A stretch of 36,367 bases of DNA from Chromatiales bacterium (GTDB taxonomy: Bacteria > Pseudomonadota > Gammaproteobacteria > Thiohalomonadales > Thiohalomonadaceae), in NCBI GenBank assembly GCA_003251535.1, contig QKFD01000115.1, positions 1 through 36,367 on the forward strand, given 5' to 3'. Under the pieces are notes generated by a model. That model made no database searches. It saw only the letters and a program-made list of their open reading frames with translations, and was not told the DNA's origin. Position 1 is the first letter of the stretch. Each line of letters opens with the position of its first letter. A program made the position numbers and the translations under genes. Of the stretch, positions 1 to 7,977 are shown in pieces.

Positions 1-183
1 CTCCCGCCCATTCTGCAACGGCTAGGTATCGAGCAGGAGCAGTGGCACTACCTAACCACTCGCTTTGAGAGCCCCTTCAAGGGGTTGGTCGGGGCGGCCC
101 ATCGTCTCAAGGCTGCTTATCAGGCACTTGGCTATCGCCGAATACCGGGAGTGGCCGCTTGTCGTAAGTGTTTTTCAGCGTAA
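1..183 (+). CDS. 3' end of an IS200-like/RAYT-type transposase family protein (partial)
   Basis: An open frame enters from the left edge and stops with TAA at 181-183, giving the last 60 residues of a longer protein. The text begins 'LPPILQRLGIEQEQWHYL' and contains 'FESPFKGLVGAAHRLKAA'. From memory this resembles the C-terminal tail of long IS200-like (COG1943) transposases related to REP-associated tyrosine transposases, which carry a 'RGAIP..LPPIL.RLGI' stretch. The catalytic HUH and Tyr residues would lie outside the window, so activity cannot be judged. The family call is recognition by eye and could be wrong; that a real coding frame ends here is more certain. Confidence 0.5.
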   Translation, partial: LPPILQRLGIEQEQWHYLTTRFESPFKGLVGAAHRLKAAYQALGYRRIPGVAACRKCFSA

Positions 184-671
184 CTCACACACTCTGCCGG
201 CATCGAGAGGCTTGCGGTGATTCACCGTGCCTGTCGCCATCGCCAGGTGGAAAACAAAGCCAATTTCAGCATCGGCCACCATTGGCTTTCCCGGAATCCC
301 CTCCCAGTTTCCCTGAGACGCGCCTTCTCATCATTTCAAGTGGCCCATTGGGAAACCCGCTTCATTGACATTAGGATGGGTGTCCAGATAACTTCAGATA
401 ACTTCCGCGGCAAGGATATTTTTCGCTCCGAACAGGTGCTCATTTCCCGAGGAATTTTGAGCGCGCCTCGCCACGAAATTGTTGATTACGTCGCCACACT
501 ATTCCTAAGCAATAGATTTTTAAGGAGAAAAATGAGGGGATGCTTGAGGCCCATCCCTATATTCGTCCCGCGGGCGCACCGGGATAGCCGCCCCTTCCAC
601 ACAGAACGTCATAGACCCACTTATACACCATGAAACTAGACAGCCACTTATACACCAGCCACTTATACACC
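184..671. other. Stretch without a recognised gene
   Basis: No recognisable protein is encoded here. Open frames exist (217-633, 168-368), but their products match nothing I know and have no family-like motifs. The only translation signal that stands out is an AGGAG at about 523-527, just before ATG 532. It would give a 33-residue peptide ending at 633, and I do not claim it as a gene. A short direct repeat of agataactt lies near 388-405. The stretch lies between two transposase remnants and is probably decayed sequence. Confidence 0.4.
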
Positions 672-672
672 A
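617..672 (+). repeat. Three copies of a 14-bp direct repeat at the start of the duplicated membrane-protein gene
   Basis: The 14-mer ccacttatacacca occurs exactly at 617-630, 644-657 and 659-672. Copies 1 and 3 each run into an ATG (630 and 672) in the same reading frame, so the repeat has duplicated a start region. Which ATG is used is unclear. Copies are 27 and 15 bp apart start to start, not helically phased. It may be slippage or repeated-excision debris rather than a binding site. Confidence 0.6.
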
Positions 673-1502
673 TGGTGCGCAAAGAGATTCTACAAGGCCA
701 CGTTCAGGAGGACCTATGGATACAGGCCTTGGCAGAAGGAGGAACCGATGAAAAAAAGGTCAAGGCTCGATACATCGAGCTGCGCATATGGACTCTTCAA
801 AAGGCACTGGCCAACACCATAGGCTGCGCCCGAACTCTAGCCATTTCGGGGCAACCACAAAGCATGGAAGAGGCCAAGGCCAAGCTTAGGCAGTCGCGAA
901 AGCGTACACGAACTCGCATCAGAGCGATAGGTTTCTGGATGCCATTTTTTGTGGTGGCAATATTCATTTTTTTATTCGTCACAGACGAGCGCAAAAATCT
1001 CATAACAAACATCTCTTTTATGGTTTGGGCTAGCCTTTTTCCAGGCATAGTGGGCTTCACTATTGGCGAAATCATTCTAAGGCTCATGCCTTCCCAGCGC
1101 CAATTAACCAAAGAGGAAGAGAAGGCCCGAACCCTAGCCATTCCGAGGCAACCACAAAGCAGGGAAGAGGCCAAGCTTAGGCAGTTGCGAAAGCGTACAC
1201 GGACTCGCATCAGAGCGATAGGTTTCTGGATACCATTTTTTGTTGTGGGGATACCCTTTTTTCTCCTCGCCACAGACGAGCGCTACGGTCTCGTAATAAA
1301 CATCTCTAGTACGGTTGCGGCTGGCATTCTTCCAGGCATGTTGGGCTTCACTATTGGCGAAATCATCCTAAAGAGCATGCCTTCCCAGCGTCAATTAATC
1401 GAAGAGGAATGGCACCGGGTCCGCCGAAGAATATTTGGGCGACTTCAGCCCATTGTTGTGTTCGCCATATTTATTTGGAAAATTATAGGCCTCTTATCAT
1501 AG
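672..1502 (+). CDS. Membrane protein with an internal tandem duplication
   Basis: I do not recognise a named family. From ATG 672 the protein is 276 residues (an in-frame ATG at 630 would add 14). The N-terminal ~45 residues ('VQEDLWIQALAEGGTDEKKV') are soluble and resemble the short N-terminal helical segment seen on many proteobacterial membrane proteins. Then come two copies of a ~96-residue unit: a basic stretch 'LRQSRKRTRTRIRAIGFW', a hydrophobic segment, a 'TDER' turn, a second hydrophobic segment and 'GFTIGEIIL..MPSQRQL'. This predicts about four membrane helices plus a fifth near the C-terminus ('IVVFAIFIWKIIGLL'). Upstream is the triple 14-bp repeat; downstream is an IS4 remnant. Base composition is AT-richer than the central block, which fits acquired DNA. 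Function unknown. Confidence 0.6.
   Translation: MVRKEILQGHVQEDLWIQALAEGGTDEKKVKARYIELRIWTLQKALANTIGCARTLAISGQPQSMEEAKAKLRQSRKRTRTRIRAIGFWMPFFVVAIFIFLFVTDERKNLITNISFMVWASLFPGIVGFTIGEIILRLMPSQRQLTKEEEKARTLAIPRQPQSREEAKLRQLRKRTRTRIRAIGFWIPFFVVGIPFFLLATDERYGLVINISSTVAAGILPGMLGFTIGEIILKSMPSQRQLIEEEWHRVRRRIFGRLQPIVVFAIFIWKIIGLLS
828..1409 (+). repeat. In-gene tandem duplication of about 290 bp
   Basis: Copy 1 is 828-1118 and copy 2 is 1125-1409. They align end to end, with copy 2 six bases shorter because one of two gccaag units is missing in the 'EEAKAKLRQ' region. Both copies keep the same reading frame and the same start and end words ('ARTLAI' and 'MPSQRQL..EE'). Substitutions are spread throughout, so the duplication is not brand new. 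Confidence 0.85.
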
Positions 1503-1578
1503 GCCCCTTTTTTGCGGAGGCATCCAATGACTGTAAGCGATTAACTCACCGCATCGTAAGTGTCCGGCAACAACCCCC

Positions 1579-1914
1579 TCCCCATTCCGCGATACCAAGG
1601 ACCCGCGCTTCGGCATGGGTATGCAGGCGCTTCGCACCAAGAGCACTGAGCGTCGGGACCGATTGTTTCTGATAGCTGCGCTGGCCATCGTGCTGCTAAC
1701 ATTGCTCGGCGCCGCCTGCGAGCAGGTCGGTTACAATCGCTATTTCAAAGCCAACACCGTGAAGCGACGCACTCATTCGCTATTCCGGGAAGGCCAGATG
1801 GTATACGACCTCCTGCCGAACATGCGCGAGGAGTGGGCCGAAAAAATCATGCTTGCCTTCGTCGAGCTGATTCGCGCGCAACGTGCGCTCTCCCAGCTCT
1901 TTTTTGTCGTCTGA
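1579..1914 (+). pseudogene. IS4-family transposase, C-terminal remnant
   Basis: The frame reads '..PFRDTKDPRFGMGMQALR', then 'TKSTERRDRLFLIAALAIVL', '..LGYNRYFKANTVKRRTHS' and 'LFREGQMVYDLLPNM', ending TGA at 1912-1914. This matches the C-terminal part of IS4-type DDE transposases just after the YREK box ('FRDTKD.RFGMGM'). The N-terminal two thirds, with the first two Asp residues, are missing: nothing transposase-like can be read upstream of about 1579. An ATG at 1615 would give a 99-residue product that cannot be a working transposase. The remnant points to past insertion activity in this AT-richer end of the window. Confidence 0.85.
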
Positions 1915-1960
1915 AATGAGGGGAGGCTTAAGGGGTGTGCGCTATTTTTCTAATCAGCGC

Positions 1961-3310
1961 TCAGTGGATCAGAGCCAGCGCCTTTTTAATTCGGTCCCGC
2001 CGCTCTGGAAATTCTGGATGGCTGGAGATCTCACCTTCTCGAATCATTAGATCTCGCCCCATCCAAGGCAAGCGCACATATCCATCTTTACCTTCCCGCT
2101 TCCCGTCCCACACTGCCTCTAGGTGTTTCAAGTAGGCACTGGTCTCTTGGTTCGCGTCGTAGGCGGGTGACTCAACCAGCATCCGTACCGAGCAGGTGTC
2201 TGCCACCATCTCTTGGCTTTGCTCATAGCGCAGTAGCTTGTCGGGTAAGGCGACCAACTTTTCCACTCCCTCCGTCATGACAGCTTCGTCCTGCGTCATC
2301 AGTGCCTTAATGTCTTTGAAGGTATCGGTGCTTTCCACCAAGCGTGCCTGAAAGGCGAAAGTGGTGTGTCGCTGTAATACATGAGCCACTTCATGACCAA
2401 GGGCAAATGAGGCATATCCTTGCTCCAGCGCACCGCTGGAAACATAGAGATATCCGCCAGGAATGGCCTCTGCGTAGATGTCACTCCGATTAGCGATAAA
2501 TAATTTGAACTCAAACGGGTGGGCATCGTTAACACCCACCAGCAAATCTGCTAAAACCTTATCGGCCTGCGCATAGAGCGCCTGGGTTCTTTTACTTTTA
2601 GAGGTACGCTTAAATATGCGTTTATCACTCAGACGTTCTTCATGGATCTGTTGGCCATAGCGTACTTCTAGCTCCATCGGCATCCAGTTTGTTCGTTTTG
2701 CGATGGTTCGAACTGCATGTATCAGCACATCGTCACGCCAACTCTCTGGTCCTTTCTTAAGCATCACTTGGGCCTGTTTGAGCACGGTCTCGACCAGTTG
2801 CGATAGATTGCTGGTCAGCCCATAAGGCACCACCATCTGTTCACAGGACTGGTCGCTAACGACTACCTCACGTGTTCCGATTTGGCTACCTTGGCCCGTG
2901 GTGACGGTTTCTCCCCGCACGCTCCCATGATCCGCCAGGAATGCCCTCTGATAGCGGAGTTCAAGCAATAGATTGTTATTTGGGATCCCGTCCGGTGGCC
3001 GTCCATGATCGACTTGGAAGGCTTGGATCGCTGAACGGGTCTTTTGCCCCAGCACACCATCAATTGGCCCCGGATGGTAACCCAGTGCCGTAAGTTCGGT
3101 CTGTACCTGCGTGACTCTGCTGGCGTTATCGGTAGGGATCTCTCCAGATTGGTCGAAATCCAGCACCTTGTAGTAGTACGCCGCTCCAGCGCCAACGACC
3201 GCCATCACGACGAGTGGAATCGGCGCCGCTGCGCATCCGACCAATGCCCAGATCAGAGCCCCCATGCGGATCCAACGTAGCGCTAGAGAATGCCGAGCCA
3301 TCCTTCGCAT
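1961..3310 (-). CDS. M48-family zinc metalloprotease lipoprotein with peptidoglycan-binding domain
   Basis: 449 residues. A signal sequence with lipobox 'ALVGC' (Cys26) predicts a lipid-anchored envelope protein. A PG_binding_1-like domain follows at about 65-120 ('QTELTALGYHPGPIDGVLGQ', 'AIQAFQVDHG'), then the peptidase domain at about 195-445. The zinc motif is complete: HEVAH at 306-310 ('SFALGHEVAHVLQRH') with the downstream EMVAD at 367-371 supplying the third ligand. The 'IPGGYLYVSSGAL' strand before HExxH is typical of M48 (Oma1/BepA-like) enzymes, which degrade or refold misassembled envelope proteins. The BepA-type TPR tail is absent; the peptidoglycan domain is the addition. It is the last gene of a minus-strand set with the secreted protein and the CHASE2 protein upstream, 147 bp from the former. 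The first ATG is used; an AAGGA precedes it. Confidence 0.88.
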   Translation of the reverse strand: MRRMARHSLALRWIRMGALIWALVGCAAAPIPLVVMAVVGAGAAYYYKVLDFDQSGEIPTDNASRVTQVQTELTALGYHPGPIDGVLGQKTRSAIQAFQVDHGRPPDGIPNNNLLLELRYQRAFLADHGSVRGETVTTGQGSQIGTREVVVSDQSCEQMVVPYGLTSNLSQLVETVLKQAQVMLKKGPESWRDDVLIHAVRTIAKRTNWMPMELEVRYGQQIHEERLSDKRIFKRTSKSKRTQALYAQADKVLADLLVGVNDAHPFEFKLFIANRSDIYAEAIPGGYLYVSSGALEQGYASFALGHEVAHVLQRHTTFAFQARLVESTDTFKDIKALMTQDEAVMTEGVEKLVALPDKLLRYEQSQEMVADTCSVRMLVESPAYDANQETSAYLKHLEAVWDGKREGKDGYVRLPWMGRDLMIREGEISSHPEFPERRDRIKKALALIH

Positions 3311-3457
3311 ATTCCTTTTTCCTTATAGCGTAGCGACAAGCGCTAAATATCAAAAGCCAATGATTCTACTCAACGCCCAGCAATGACATGCAATACTAAA
3401 GAACCACAGCGCAGCCTCATAAAGAAAAAAAGACTACTTAGCCGTACCTTTATCACC

Positions 3458-4267
3458 TCATCTATTTGCAAGATAACGCTGTATCATGCGATCCCGATCA
3501 AATTGGAGATCAAACTCGTCATAGACGGCTGCGCGGACCAGAAGATCAGCGGCTGAGCCCCTTTTGATAGCCCCCCGGAGCGAGCGTACCCGCTCTTCAA
3601 CTTCCTTCGTGCTCTCTCGATCAAGCAGGTAAAAATTGCCCTCATACGTTCCGTCGGCAGTGGTTGCTTGCCACTGGTACTCTTCGCCCATACGCAGTTG
3701 ATGACCCGCCACTGTGATGACCTCTTGGCGGCCCCTTTCCGTGGGAATAGATCTCCCTCGTGCCACCTCGGTGAGGCTGAAATGGGAGATACCGTTGGGG
3801 AATGCCGTCTGGTCGATGGAGATTAGCAACGCCTCCCCTTTTGCCGGCGCAAGTAGTTCCCCACTGGGAAATCCAGGGGCCTCTCGGCTCTCCTCCAGTA
3901 ATCGTCCCGCGGGTTGCAGCGAGGTATTGCCTTGAAGTATCGCAACCAATCTCCCCCAGACACCCTGCCCATCGTCGGTCGCATGTATCATGAAGGGGTC
4001 ATCCCCAGGGGAGAGCACCTGGCAAGGGTGATCTAGTTTGCACAGCTCCACCCGCCCGCTCAGCGCCTCGATGGTCTGGCAGTGCTCGATGGCAAGCGGT
4101 AAATTGCGGTGGCTGAGTTCGATGATCTCTTCTCCATTTAGCCTGGCCTTGCTGTTGGGCTCACCGAGCACGATGCAGCTAGTGGCAGAGGCGCCACCAC
4201 TGGCAGCCAGAGCCATGAAAGCGGTAGATATCTGCAGCCATCTATTGAGTAAGGTATGTCTATCCAT
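3458..4267 (-). CDS. Secreted protein of unknown function, partner of the CHASE2 gene
   Basis: 269 residues with a clear signal peptide (hydrophobic stretch to about residue 28, ending 'GGASA'). The mature part has three cysteines in the first third ('SCIVLG', 'EHCQTI', 'ELCKLDHPC') and a region 'LNGEEIIELSHRNLPLAI' followed by 'QVLSPGDDPFMI', somewhat like the surface-layer repeat style of FecR-type sensors. A later strand 'GEEYQWQATTADGTYEGNFY' recalls cyanobacterial DUF928-type partners of CHASE2 proteins. The C-terminus is helical and charged. No catalytic motif is visible. It sits 63 bp after the CHASE2 gene and before the M48 protease, all on the minus strand, so a shared periplasmic sensing or quality-control role is an inference from position only. 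Confidence 0.7.
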   Translation of the reverse strand: MDRHTLLNRWLQISTAFMALAASGGASATSCIVLGEPNSKARLNGEEIIELSHRNLPLAIEHCQTIEALSGRVELCKLDHPCQVLSPGDDPFMIHATDDGQGVWGRLVAILQGNTSLQPAGRLLEESREAPGFPSGELLAPAKGEALLISIDQTAFPNGISHFSLTEVARGRSIPTERGRQEVITVAGHQLRMGEEYQWQATTADGTYEGNFYLLDRESTKEVEERVRSLRGAIKRGSAADLLVRAAVYDEFDLQFDRDRMIQRYLANR

Positions 4268-4330
4268 TTTTTTCCCCTCTCAAAATGCCAGCCCTCTGCG
4301 TACGTTCGGCGCAATCCCAGCTATTTTTTG

Positions 4331-5827
4331 TCATTTAAATAGCGAGCCCAGTACCAGCATCAACGCACCAAGGCAGAGCGCTAAAAAGGAGAGTCGCCGG
4401 GCCCACCCCGCTATCAACGCCGCCATCCGTTGCCTCTCTGATATGGGATATCCGCCCAAGCCGGCAGCTCGACTCTCTGTATCGCCTGCGTGACTGGCTT
4501 GGAATCCGACCAACAATGAATCTCCGAACAGGCCCAGGATCAATGGCGTCGGATTCATCCACCAACCCATGGAGAGCAGCACGGCCGACATCTCAACAAC
4601 GAGGTACAGGATCCATGTGACCGTCAATAGGATGGCCAACGCCCATATGAAAGAGAGATCTTTAATCTCACGCCAGTGCGGATGATACGAATAATCGAAG
4701 TAGCGTCGCCACATCCCAGTGAAGAGGTAAGCGAAAAGCAGGCCTAATATCACCTCAACCGTTACAATGGCTAGCTTGTTTTCCCAGATGGGGTGGATAC
4801 GAGAGTAGTATTCAATGGCGTGCGCCGTCACTCCGGGAAGCTCGCCAAAAGGCGTTAAGAAGCGATCCTCAACACCATAACTCCCCCCGATGAAGATGGT
4901 TCTTCCCGCTATTGCAGGCAATCCGCTCGGCTGCTCCAGTTGTTTCAGTGTGTGGAGGTCATATCGTTCGAGATGTTCCAGCGAAGCCCGGTTGAGGGCA
5001 AAGCTTTTTCCTTGCCCAATGGCCTCTCCAATGAATCTTTCCAAGAAGCTGTCGTCGCCTGCCAAAGCGCGTTCACAATAGCTATCTTGTGGCCTCTTTT
5101 CTGCCTTTGCCTCAGCCGCGCTCCAAGCTACGTGCGCGAGCGATGGGGCGTTGTGATACTGGCGCACAACCACCCCCAACCGCTTCATCAGCAGCGGACT
5201 GGAAAATCGCACGCCATGCCGGCAAAGGCGGCTCATCCACTCCACATCCTGTTTTCTCAAGGCGCTGATCTCGCTGGGAAACGGATGGATAGTGACAATG
5301 CTGATCTCCCCTTTGGCTGCGGTTTGGATCAGCAGTTCATCCAGGGCGATTTGATCTGCTTGCTGGCGGGGATCATCGGATGGGATGGGTGAAAGATCTA
5401 GATCCACCGCCATCACAACGGGCTTGGCCTTGATGATCGTTTCAAGAATCTGTCGTAAAACACCGCGATCTAGTGGTGAACGGAGTTGGAATGTCTCGGC
5501 ATAGAGGCGGTCTGTGAGCTGAAGCACGATGGATGAGCCGATCTCTCTACGGGGCTTGGGAGCAGTCTCCACCGTTTTGGTGCCACCATTCGCCGCGTAG
5601 AGAAATAGGGCATCGAGCCCATCTAGGAGATGGAAAGAGTGGAGTAATACCACCAGGGAGGTTAACGCGAGAACGGACTTGAGATGATGGATAAAATGGC
5701 TAATAGAATGGCCGGAATAGCGGTTGGACAGGATTTTTACCAGCCGGCGAAGGTATGCGGAAAATACGGAAAAATAGCGTCGGAACTTATCCATGTCAGT
5801 GGGTAGCCCCGGGTACTTGGAGAGCAT
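4331..5827 (-). CDS. Stand-alone CHASE2-domain membrane sensor
   Basis: 498 residues. After an N-terminal helix (about 51-69), an extracytoplasmic domain of about 250 residues carries CHASE2 hallmarks: 'KPVVMAVDLDLSPIPSDD' (~135-152), and near its end 'IFIGGSYGVEDRFLTPFG' with 'ELPGVTAHAIEYYSRI' (~311-344). Then come several hydrophobic segments (about 351-370, 393-415, 418-440, 475-495). CHASE2 normally feeds a cytoplasmic cyclase, kinase or diguanylate cyclase. Here no output domain follows, only membrane helices and a short loop. It may therefore signal through a partner or act structurally. The first ATG at 5827 is taken; ATG 5794 ('MDKFRRYF') is a plausible alternative. It is the first gene of a three-gene minus-strand set. 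Confidence 0.85.
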   Translation of the reverse strand: MLSKYPGLPTDMDKFRRYFSVFSAYLRRLVKILSNRYSGHSISHFIHHLKSVLALTSLVVLLHSFHLLDGLDALFLYAANGGTKTVETAPKPRREIGSSIVLQLTDRLYAETFQLRSPLDRGVLRQILETIIKAKPVVMAVDLDLSPIPSDDPRQQADQIALDELLIQTAAKGEISIVTIHPFPSEISALRKQDVEWMSRLCRHGVRFSSPLLMKRLGVVVRQYHNAPSLAHVAWSAAEAKAEKRPQDSYCERALAGDDSFLERFIGEAIGQGKSFALNRASLEHLERYDLHTLKQLEQPSGLPAIAGRTIFIGGSYGVEDRFLTPFGELPGVTAHAIEYYSRIHPIWENKLAIVTVEVILGLLFAYLFTGMWRRYFDYSYHPHWREIKDLSFIWALAILLTVTWILYLVVEMSAVLLSMGWWMNPTPLILGLFGDSLLVGFQASHAGDTESRAAGLGGYPISERQRMAALIAGWARRLSFLALCLGALMLVLGSLFK

Positions 5828-6216
5828 CAGTGCTTATCCAAGGCTAGCCGTTTAAAAAACTATCCGCCCTCACTCACGGTGTCAACCAGTGATCCTATCG
5901 GGGTTGCCATGAGATGTAGCGCTTCGGCGACCACAGGAGATGAATAAGATAGTGAATTTAATCGGGGCCTCCGGCCCCTCCATCTACCGGGCGGCACCGC
6001 TCCGGCCAGCGGCACCCCACGGTCCCGATAACCCAGCGTTCTACTATCAACCCAAGCAGCCCGAAGCCCCTGAATTTGAGGCCCCCCTGGCCTCACGATC
6101 TGAATCGACACTGCAAGAGAGGAGGGGCCCGATGGGCTGGGACTCCAGATCTCCCTCATCTACCCCCCCCCCCAACACTCCGCTCGGCTCCCATCCAGGA
6201 GCGGCGCCGACCCCCT
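5828..6216. other. Intergenic boundary between the AT-richer and GC-rich blocks, with a C11 tract
   Basis: No convincing gene. At 5964-5978 there is a perfect 6-bp stem (ggggcc-tcc-ggcccc), possibly the end of minus-strand transcription from the 6217-6786 gene, although no good T run follows. A homopolymer of eleven C occupies 6163-6173, 44 bp beyond that gene's stop. The flanking open frames on both strands have low-complexity Pro/Arg products and look like shadow frames. Composition changes here from mixed to strongly GC-rich. Confidence 0.5.
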
Positions 6217-6786
6217 CTACCAACACCCCAGGTAGTAGACGCCATCGTAATACTCCGTACAGCCACTGCTTCCCATGTTGCCCAATATCGCCATGTTGCT
6301 CTGGTGCAGGGCGGCGCTGGCGGCGGACATGGCGCCCCAGTCCACGCCGCCGGTAGGGGCGGCGAGTTGCCCTTGGCGGATGGCCAGCAGGTACTGGATC
6401 AGCACCTGTGCCACTGCTTCGGCGTGGGGCCAGCGGTAGACATCGTCTGGTAGCACCTGCACCTGCTGGGCGCGGTTGGCCCCATCCACCACGAACTGGC
6501 CTTGGGGGGTCAGGGCGTAGCGGAAGCGCAGTGCGCCGCCGTTTGATTCGGCAAAGTAGGCGACATATTGGGTGGGGTGGAAGAAGGTGAGCAGATCCCC
6601 TCGCCCCAGGTAGTAGAGGGTCCCCTCTGGGCCGCTGAATGGGCCGGCCACGGCGCCGGAGCTATCGATGGTGGGGAGCCCCACCTGGGCGGCCTGGGCG
6701 GCGGCGCTTACCGGCGCCGCCTCTGCCCCCGGTAACCAGCAGAGGACCACGATGACAAGCGCACGTAGCAGTACAGTGATCTTCAC
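6217..6786 (-). CDS. Secreted hypothetical protein
   Basis: 189 residues starting at a GTG codon (6786) that follows a strong GGAG ribosome site. The signal peptide ('VLLRALVIVVLCWLPGAEA') predicts export. The mature protein has an Ala/Gly-rich segment, 'EGTLYYLGRGDLLTFFHPTQ', 'LRFRYALTPQGQFVVDG', and a Tyr/Cys-rich C-terminus 'SSGCTEYYDGVYYLGCW' whose two Cys could pair. I recognise no family. It is the last gene before the composition change and lies downstream of the LysR gene on the same strand (75 bp gap). Odd point: an eleven-G run follows 44 bases after its stop on the coding strand. Confidence 0.6.
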   Translation of the reverse strand: MKITVLLRALVIVVLCWLPGAEAAPVSAAAQAAQVGLPTIDSSGAVAGPFSGPEGTLYYLGRGDLLTFFHPTQYVAYFAESNGGALRFRYALTPQGQFVVDGANRAQQVQVLPDDVYRWPHAEAVAQVLIQYLLAIRQGQLAAPTGGVDWGAMSAASAALHQSNMAILGNMGSSGCTEYYDGVYYLGCW

Positions 6787-6861
6787 CTCTCTCCTCCCCT
6801 CGCCGTGTTGTGAGTGGCCACCTTAACTGCTCCTCGCGCCACCAGCCAACCGCCAAATGGG

Positions 6862-7797
6862 CTATTCACTGCCCTCGTCTGCCACCACCAGGCGGGCGAG
6901 ACGGGCCAGGGCGGTGGCCCCCAACTCGCCTTGGATGAAGTCGGCGAAGAGCCGCGCTCGGGCGGGGATACGGCGGGCCGAGGGGAAGACGGCGTAGATG
7001 GTGAGAGGGGGTGGCGGGTAGTCGTCGAGCAGGGCCGTGAGGGTACCGGCCTCGATCTCCGCCGCTACCATCCAGGCGGGTAGACGGGCCACGCCGAGCC
7101 CGGTCAGCGCCGCATCTTTGAGCGCCAGTAGATTGTTGCTGCGGTAGCGCGCCGGCACCCACACGGGGGCCGCGGCGCTGGCCGGCTGGAAACCCCAGGC
7201 GGGATCCCCGGGGGTGGGGCAGTAGAGCAGGCCGTCGTGGTCACGCAGCTGCTCTGGGGTGACGGGGCAGCCACGCCGGGCCAGATAGGCCGGCGCGGCC
7301 ACGGTGAGAAGGGGGCTATCCCCCAGGCGGCGGGCCGCCAACCCCTCGCCCCCCACGGCCCCGATGCGGATGGCGATATCGATCTTCTCTTCGATCAGGT
7401 CCACCAACCGATCATCCAGCTCCAGGGTCACCGCCAACCCCGGATGGAGCGCTTGGAAACGGGCCGCCCGCGAGGAGATGAAGGCGAGCCCGAAAGGTAC
7501 CGGCGCGGCGATCCGCAGTGTGCCGCGCAGTTCACCATGGACCCCAGCCACCGCCGCCTCGGCCCGCTCCAGCTCAGCCAAGACGGTGCGACAGTGGCGG
7601 TAGTAGGTCTGCCCCGCCTCCGTCAGCGCCACGGCCCGAGAGGAGCGCTGTACCAAGCGCACCCCCAACCCCTGCTCTAGGGCGGTGACCGCCTTGCTCA
7701 CCGCCGACTGCGACAGCCCCAGGTCCCGCGCCGCAGCGGAGAAACCGCCCCGTTCAGCGACTCGGACAAAGACCTCGATGCGCGTCAATCGATCCAA
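6862..7797 (-). CDS. LysR-family transcriptional regulator
   Basis: 311 residues from a TTG start at 7797, preceded by a GA-rich ribosome site (gaggggggtgag). The frame is open to an ATG at 7959, but the extra 54 residues are basic low-complexity and not LysR-like, so I reject that start. The winged helix-turn-helix is at about 1-60 ('AARDLGLSQSAVSKAVTALE', 'RSSRAVALTEAG'). The effector domain runs from about 90 to 295, with 'GTLRIAAPVPFG' opening the first lobe. It resembles the small-genome-context LysR group that regulates a divergent neighbour. That neighbour is a DJ-1/PfpI-type gene 180 bp away, and an operator with repeated caccatgg words lies between them. The effector is unknown. Confidence 0.88.
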   Translation of the reverse strand: MDRLTRIEVFVRVAERGGFSAAARDLGLSQSAVSKAVTALEQGLGVRLVQRSSRAVALTEAGQTYYRHCRTVLAELERAEAAVAGVHGELRGTLRIAAPVPFGLAFISSRAARFQALHPGLAVTLELDDRLVDLIEEKIDIAIRIGAVGGEGLAARRLGDSPLLTVAAPAYLARRGCPVTPEQLRDHDGLLYCPTPGDPAWGFQPASAAAPVWVPARYRSNNLLALKDAALTGLGVARLPAWMVAAEIEAGTLTALLDDYPPPPLTIYAVFPSARRIPARARLFADFIQGELGATALARLARLVVADEGSE

Positions 7798-7876
7798 CTC
7801 ACCCCCCTCACCACTCTGCTGGGTTTGGCACCTCAAGCGCTGCCGCAAGGTTGCCGCCCTGGAATAGATCCCATGC

Positions 7877-7930
7877 CACCATGGGCGCTTCTCGGCCCTG
7901 ACCTGCTCCCCCACCATGGCCGCACCATGG
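7877..7930. promoter_or_regulatory. Candidate operator: three caccatgg repeats in the LysR/PfpI divergent region
   Basis: The word caccatgg occurs at 7877-7884, 7912-7919 and 7923-7930. The last two are 11 bp apart start to start, about one helical turn. Each contains the palindrome ccatgg. They lie between the LysR start (7797) and the divergent start at 7978, where a LysR protein would be expected to bind. In a GC-rich genome such words can recur by chance, so this is a candidate only. Confidence 0.3.
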
Positions 7931-7977
7931 CAGCCAGCCACGGACCTTTTGACCCACACCCACCCAAGGGGAGAGCC

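Noticed and set aside
217-633. 138-residue frame at the left end
   Set aside because: No recognisable motif, no ribosome site at its first start, and low-complexity composition; treated as non-coding.
7797-7959. Upstream extension of the LysR frame to ATG 7959
   Set aside because: The extra 54 residues are basic and unlike any LysR N-terminus. TTG 7797 has a ribosome site and gives the normal length.
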